Below are positions 5,965 through 8,122 of a stretch of 8,122 nt of DNA, in pieces. Within the stretch, counting starts at the first letter, position 1. The number at the start of each line of letters is the position of its first letter. The translations under genes and the position numbers were made by a program. The notes beneath the pieces were generated by a model. It worked only from the letters and a program-made list of their open reading frames with translations, had not been told where the DNA came from and searched no databases. Where the stretch lies: contig CALLIO010000259.1 of assembly GCA_938009055.1 (NCBI GenBank), forward strand, positions 1-8,122, in the 5' to 3' direction. Source of the DNA: an uncultured Altererythrobacter sp. Lineage in GTDB: Bacteria > Pseudomonadota > Alphaproteobacteria > Sphingomonadales > Sphingomonadaceae.

Positions 5965-6000
5965 TAGGGCTGCGTCGATATAGCCATTGGCGCAGCCCTA
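5965..6000. terminator. bidirectional hairpin between convergent leuA and VWA gene
   Basis: TAGGGCTGCG at 5965-5974 and CGCAGCCCTA at 5991-6000 form a perfect 10-bp stem around a 16-base loop, 16 bases after the leuA stop and 8 bases beyond the stop of the minus-strand gene. Neither side has a proper T-run, so it may be a weak or Rho-assisted terminator, or an mRNA-end-stabilising stem, serving both genes. Confidence 0.65.
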
Positions 6001-6008
6001 AACTCCCA

Positions 6009-7784
6009 TTAGCTATCAGCGCGGCGACGCAGCACAATCATCGTGCGATCGCGCCCATTACGCAGGCGAAGCGTATCGTCATCAAGTTGGTACCAAAAAA
6101 CCAATCCTGACCCGATCACATGCAGCTGCTTCTCGTTGATCTGATAGCGCTGCCAAATGTCTTCGCCGGCATCGCGCCCGCTGCGCCTCTCGGTCACAAA
6201 ACGCATGCGCTCGTCAATCGACACGATATCGCCGCGTGCAATATCGTCGACCCCGCGGTGACGCGTGACTTCCCACTCGCCAATCACTGCACGCATCCGC
6301 CTACGTTCGGGGCTGGTGTTAAAGGCAATGATCTCAGAAGAAGTTGATTTGAGTCTGTCGACGAGTTCAATCTCACCCTTCAAACCGTCCAGTTTAGCCG
6401 CGCTCAACCGCTCTGACAGCGCTGCGAAACTGGCGTTTGCCGCCTCAATATCGCCGCTTTGATGATAGGCGGTAAGCGTTGAATGCATCGCTGTGTATTG
6501 ATCGACCAGCGATTGGGCGAGCAGCATCTGAGCTGGAGGAGCGCTGCTAACAGGCGTAGCATTGGCGACCGCATGGCCGCGCTCGCCGCTCAGTGCATCT
6601 TCATAGGATATGGCCACCGATGCCGGAGCATTCATATCGCCCATCCCATCAAGGCTGGCGAAAATCCCGCCGCCATTGCTTGAAAGAAAAGCGCTGCCAA
6701 TAAATGCCGAAACACTGCCGTCGGGGTTACGGGTAAGGATATTTTCCGGCACGCCGTAGACATCGGCCACGATAAAGCCTTCTGCCGGATCAATGGTGAT
6801 ACGAATATCGCGCGCAACTTCGCTGACCATATTGTCAAACTCGCGCTCGAACAATTCGCTGGCGGCTCCCTCGCGATCAATGAAGAAGAGATTGCCGCCT
6901 TTCACGCTCGAGATTTTGCTGGCGAGCCGCCCGTCGAAGATGCGTCCGACTCCAATAGATGTAAGACCGATGCCCAGCTCTGCGCCCGCATTGGCCTGGC
7001 CCATGAACCCTTCGGCGGAAGTGTTGCCGACATTGGCGTTCTCATCTGAAAACAGCATCAGCCGCGTTTCGCCATTGCTTTTCGCCAACTCGTCGCGCGC
7101 GGTCGCATAACCCAGCTTGAGACCCGCTTCCATATAGGTTGAGCCGTTGATTTCGATGCTGTCGATGGCGGCGGAAATAGCCTTGCGATTGCCCACCACA
7201 TCCATCACGGGCAGATGCACATTGGTCTCGCTGCCATAGATCACAATCCCGATCCGGTCGCCCTCGCCCAATTGCTTGAGCGCTGCGTGCAGCCCCTCTT
7301 TCACCTTGGTGATCGGCGCGCCGCTCATCGAGCCAGAGCGGTCGACCACAGCAATCAAGCTCAACGGCTTGTCGCGATAGGCGTCAGGATCAATCCCGCT
7401 TTCAAATCCCATGCCGAGGAAGACCGTGCTGTCCGGCTGTGCCGGCAAGCGCGCACTCATCGATTGCACATTGACGCAAAACAGCTCTTCGCAAGCGGCC
7501 TGGGGAGGCAGGGTCAAATCGTGTTCGCCCATCAATCCTTCGAGTGTCAGACTGCTTGGTCGCGGAAGGGTCTGCGACCCATCGAGCGAAACCGAGCGGA
7601 AATGTTTGATATCCTGCGCGCCGCCCTGCCGCACTCTGGCGCCAGTAACGATGATCGTATCATCTTCGTTTTCATCCTCAATCGCGCCGCTTTGATCCTG
7701 AGCATGTGCCGGATTGAAAGTAAGGAGCGCCCCGATCGCGCCTCCTGTGACCAAAAGCTTGGCTGGGATGAACGAACGGCGCAT
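6009..7784 (-). CDS. secreted VWA-domain protein with intact MIDAS and TonB-receptor-like N-terminal motif
   Basis: The 591-residue product has a signal peptide (about 1-28, ending AHA before Gln29), so it is exported. Residues 43-52, TIIVTGARVR, copy the start of sphingomonad TonB-dependent receptors. CEELFC (98-103) could form a disulfide. A von Willebrand A domain spans about 140-310: strand SLIAVVD, MIDAS DxSxS at Asp148, Ser150 and Ser152, Thr216 in GSTYMEAG, and Asp247 in LFSDENAN, so metal-dependent ligand binding is predicted. The region 310-400 resembles the part following VWA in YfbK-like proteins. A helical segment (about 415-490) precedes a beta-rich C-terminal domain (495-591) starting GEWEV, which could be lipocalin-like. 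The ligand is unknown. AGGAGA (plus-strand 7791-7796) lies six bases before the ATG. The gene converges on leuA and diverges from the amidohydrolase; it shows no visible functional link to amino-acid synthesis. Confidence 0.85.
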   Translation of the reverse strand: MRRSFIPAKLLVTGGAIGALLTFNPAHAQDQSGAIEDENEDDTIIVTGARVRQGGAQDIKHFRSVSLDGSQTLPRPSSLTLEGLMGEHDLTLPPQAACEELFCVNVQSMSARLPAQPDSTVFLGMGFESGIDPDAYRDKPLSLIAVVDRSGSMSGAPITKVKEGLHAALKQLGEGDRIGIVIYGSETNVHLPVMDVVGNRKAISAAIDSIEINGSTYMEAGLKLGYATARDELAKSNGETRLMLFSDENANVGNTSAEGFMGQANAGAELGIGLTSIGVGRIFDGRLASKISSVKGGNLFFIDREGAASELFEREFDNMVSEVARDIRITIDPAEGFIVADVYGVPENILTRNPDGSVSAFIGSAFLSSNGGGIFASLDGMGDMNAPASVAISYEDALSGERGHAVANATPVSSAPPAQMLLAQSLVDQYTAMHSTLTAYHQSGDIEAANASFAALSERLSAAKLDGLKGEIELVDRLKSTSSEIIAFNTSPERRRMRAVIGEWEVTRHRGVDDIARGDIVSIDERMRFVTERRSGRDAGEDIWQRYQINEKQLHVIGSGLVFWYQLDDDTLRLRNGRDRTMIVLRRRADS

Positions 7785-7790
7785 GGCGAC

Positions 7791-7796
7791 TCTCCT
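7791..7796 (-). promoter_or_regulatory. ribosome-binding site of the VWA gene
   Basis: Read on the minus strand this is AGGAGA, six bases before the ATG whose first base pairs with plus-strand 7784. It supports that start and hence a complete signal peptide. Confidence 0.7.
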
Positions 7797-7803
7797 GTTG
7801 TTT

Positions 7804-7825
7804 TGTATGCGTTAGCCAGCATACA
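7804..7825. promoter_or_regulatory. operator-like inverted repeat in the divergent promoter region
   Basis: TGTATGC and GCATACA form a perfect 7-bp inverted repeat with an 8-base spacer, 22 bp in all, starting 20 bases upstream of the VWA start codon. Its right half overlaps a minus-strand -10 candidate (7818-7823). Spacing of half-sites about 15 bp centre to centre is less than two helical turns, but the symmetry and location fit a dimeric repressor site; an RNA hairpin in the 5' leader is the alternative. Confidence 0.45.
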
Positions 7826-7845
7826 CAGCAATTGCGATATGGCAA
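7818..7845 (-). promoter_or_regulatory. candidate promoter of the VWA gene
   Basis: On the minus strand, TTGCCA (plus 7840-7845) and TATGCT (plus 7818-7823) are separated by 16 bases, each matching four of six consensus bases. The -10 overlaps the inverted repeat at 7804-7825. It is a weak match, supported by position. Confidence 0.35.
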
Positions 7846-7952
7846 ATTGACGCTACGGAATCCTGACCTTTCCGTAAACGGCATGGAGGTTATGCAAGAA
7901 CACTTTGTGCTACGCATTGCACAGAGCGCGCCATTGCCTATGCTCGCGAAAA

Positions 7953-7960
7953 AAGGAGAG
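7953..7960 (+). promoter_or_regulatory. ribosome-binding site for the amidohydrolase
   Basis: AAGGAGAG, preceded by an A-run, lies nine bases before the ATG at 7970 (eleven from GGAG). It is the best site before any of the in-frame ATGs at 7883, 7892, 7940 and 7970, and so favours 7970. Confidence 0.6.
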
Positions 7961-7969
7961 GCACGCCGC

Positions 7970-8122
7970 ATGACAGAGACAATTATCGAACCTGATCTGC
8001 CGATTATCGATCCGCATCATCACTTGTGGGATTTGCGGCCGATGCTGCCGATGTTTCCAGAGCCGCGCCACCGTTTCCTCGAAACGCTGGTTCCTGTCGC
8101 GCACTATACTTTCGACCAATAC
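7970..8122 (+). CDS. amidohydrolase family protein (metal-dependent TIM-barrel hydrolase), N-terminal fragment
   Basis: The first 51 codons of a gene running out of the window are present. After MTETIIEPDLP comes IIDPHHHLWDL, the N-terminal metal-binding HxH motif of the Amidohydrolase_2 family of predicted metal-dependent hydrolases, whose members include lactonases, decarboxylases and hydrolases of aromatic or sugar-acid metabolism. Substrate cannot be assigned from this fragment, and the remaining metal ligands lie beyond the right edge. The start at 7970 follows the AAGGAG site and the family habit of placing the HxH motif near residue 15; in-frame ATGs at 7940, 7892 and 7883 would add 10, 26 or 29 residues. 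GGAGGT at 7885-7890 is too close to 7892 to act for it. The gene is divergent from the VWA gene and shares a 185-bp upstream region with it. Confidence 0.85.
   Translation, partial: MTETIIEPDLPIIDPHHHLWDLRPMLPMFPEPRHRFLETLVPVAHYTFDQY

Noticed and set aside
7215..7850. 211-codon plus-strand frame opposite the VWA gene
   Set aside because: Its product has no recognisable domain, and it lies antisense to a clear secreted VWA protein with its own ribosome-binding site.

Overview
The window is a chromosomal stretch from an alphaproteobacterium, most likely Sphingomonadales in the Erythrobacteraceae. That placement is an inference from the character of the IlvN, IlvC and long-form LeuA proteins, the moderate-to-high GC content, and the IIVTGARVR motif typical of sphingomonad outer-membrane proteins. 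Most of it is core branched-chain amino-acid biosynthesis, with a few less ordinary genes between.

Left part (1-3471, + strand): the last 37 codons of ilvB, then ilvN and ilvC with very short gaps. Together they encode acetohydroxyacid synthase and ketol-acid reductoisomerase. They are followed by a membrane-anchored DUF4329/JAB-like protein with an intact H-x-H...S-x-x-D signature. Its stop codon overlaps the start of an FMN-dependent alpha-hydroxy-acid dehydrogenase (lldD family) in a TAATG junction. The five genes look like one transcription unit. No terminator was seen inside it.

Middle (3472-6008, + strand): a small lipoprotein resembling peptidase inhibitor family I78, a 203-bp leader region, and leuA (2-isopropylmalate synthase, long form). 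The leader region holds what I read as an undocumented-looking leucine attenuator. A 16-residue leader peptide (MKRHQALLLRLTRPWA) has four Leu in a five-codon stretch, followed by mutually exclusive GC-rich pairings and a weak hairpin-plus-T-run. A promoter-like sequence is placed so that transcription would begin at or next to the leader ATG, implying a leaderless leader peptide. A 10-bp perfect hairpin follows leuA and is shared with the convergent gene.

Right part (6009-8122): on the minus strand, a secreted VWA-domain protein with an intact MIDAS, a TonB-receptor-like N-terminal motif and a beta-rich C-terminal segment. Divergent from it is the start of an amidohydrolase-family gene that runs off the window. 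The region between them contains a 7-bp perfect inverted repeat overlapping a predicted -10 element.

Functionally, the ilv genes make 2-oxoisovalerate, and leuA diverts it to leucine. Feedback is visible at two levels: the ACT domain of IlvN (valine) and the C-terminal regulatory domain of LeuA plus its leader peptide (leucine). No mobile element, CRISPR array, tRNA or rRNA was seen.
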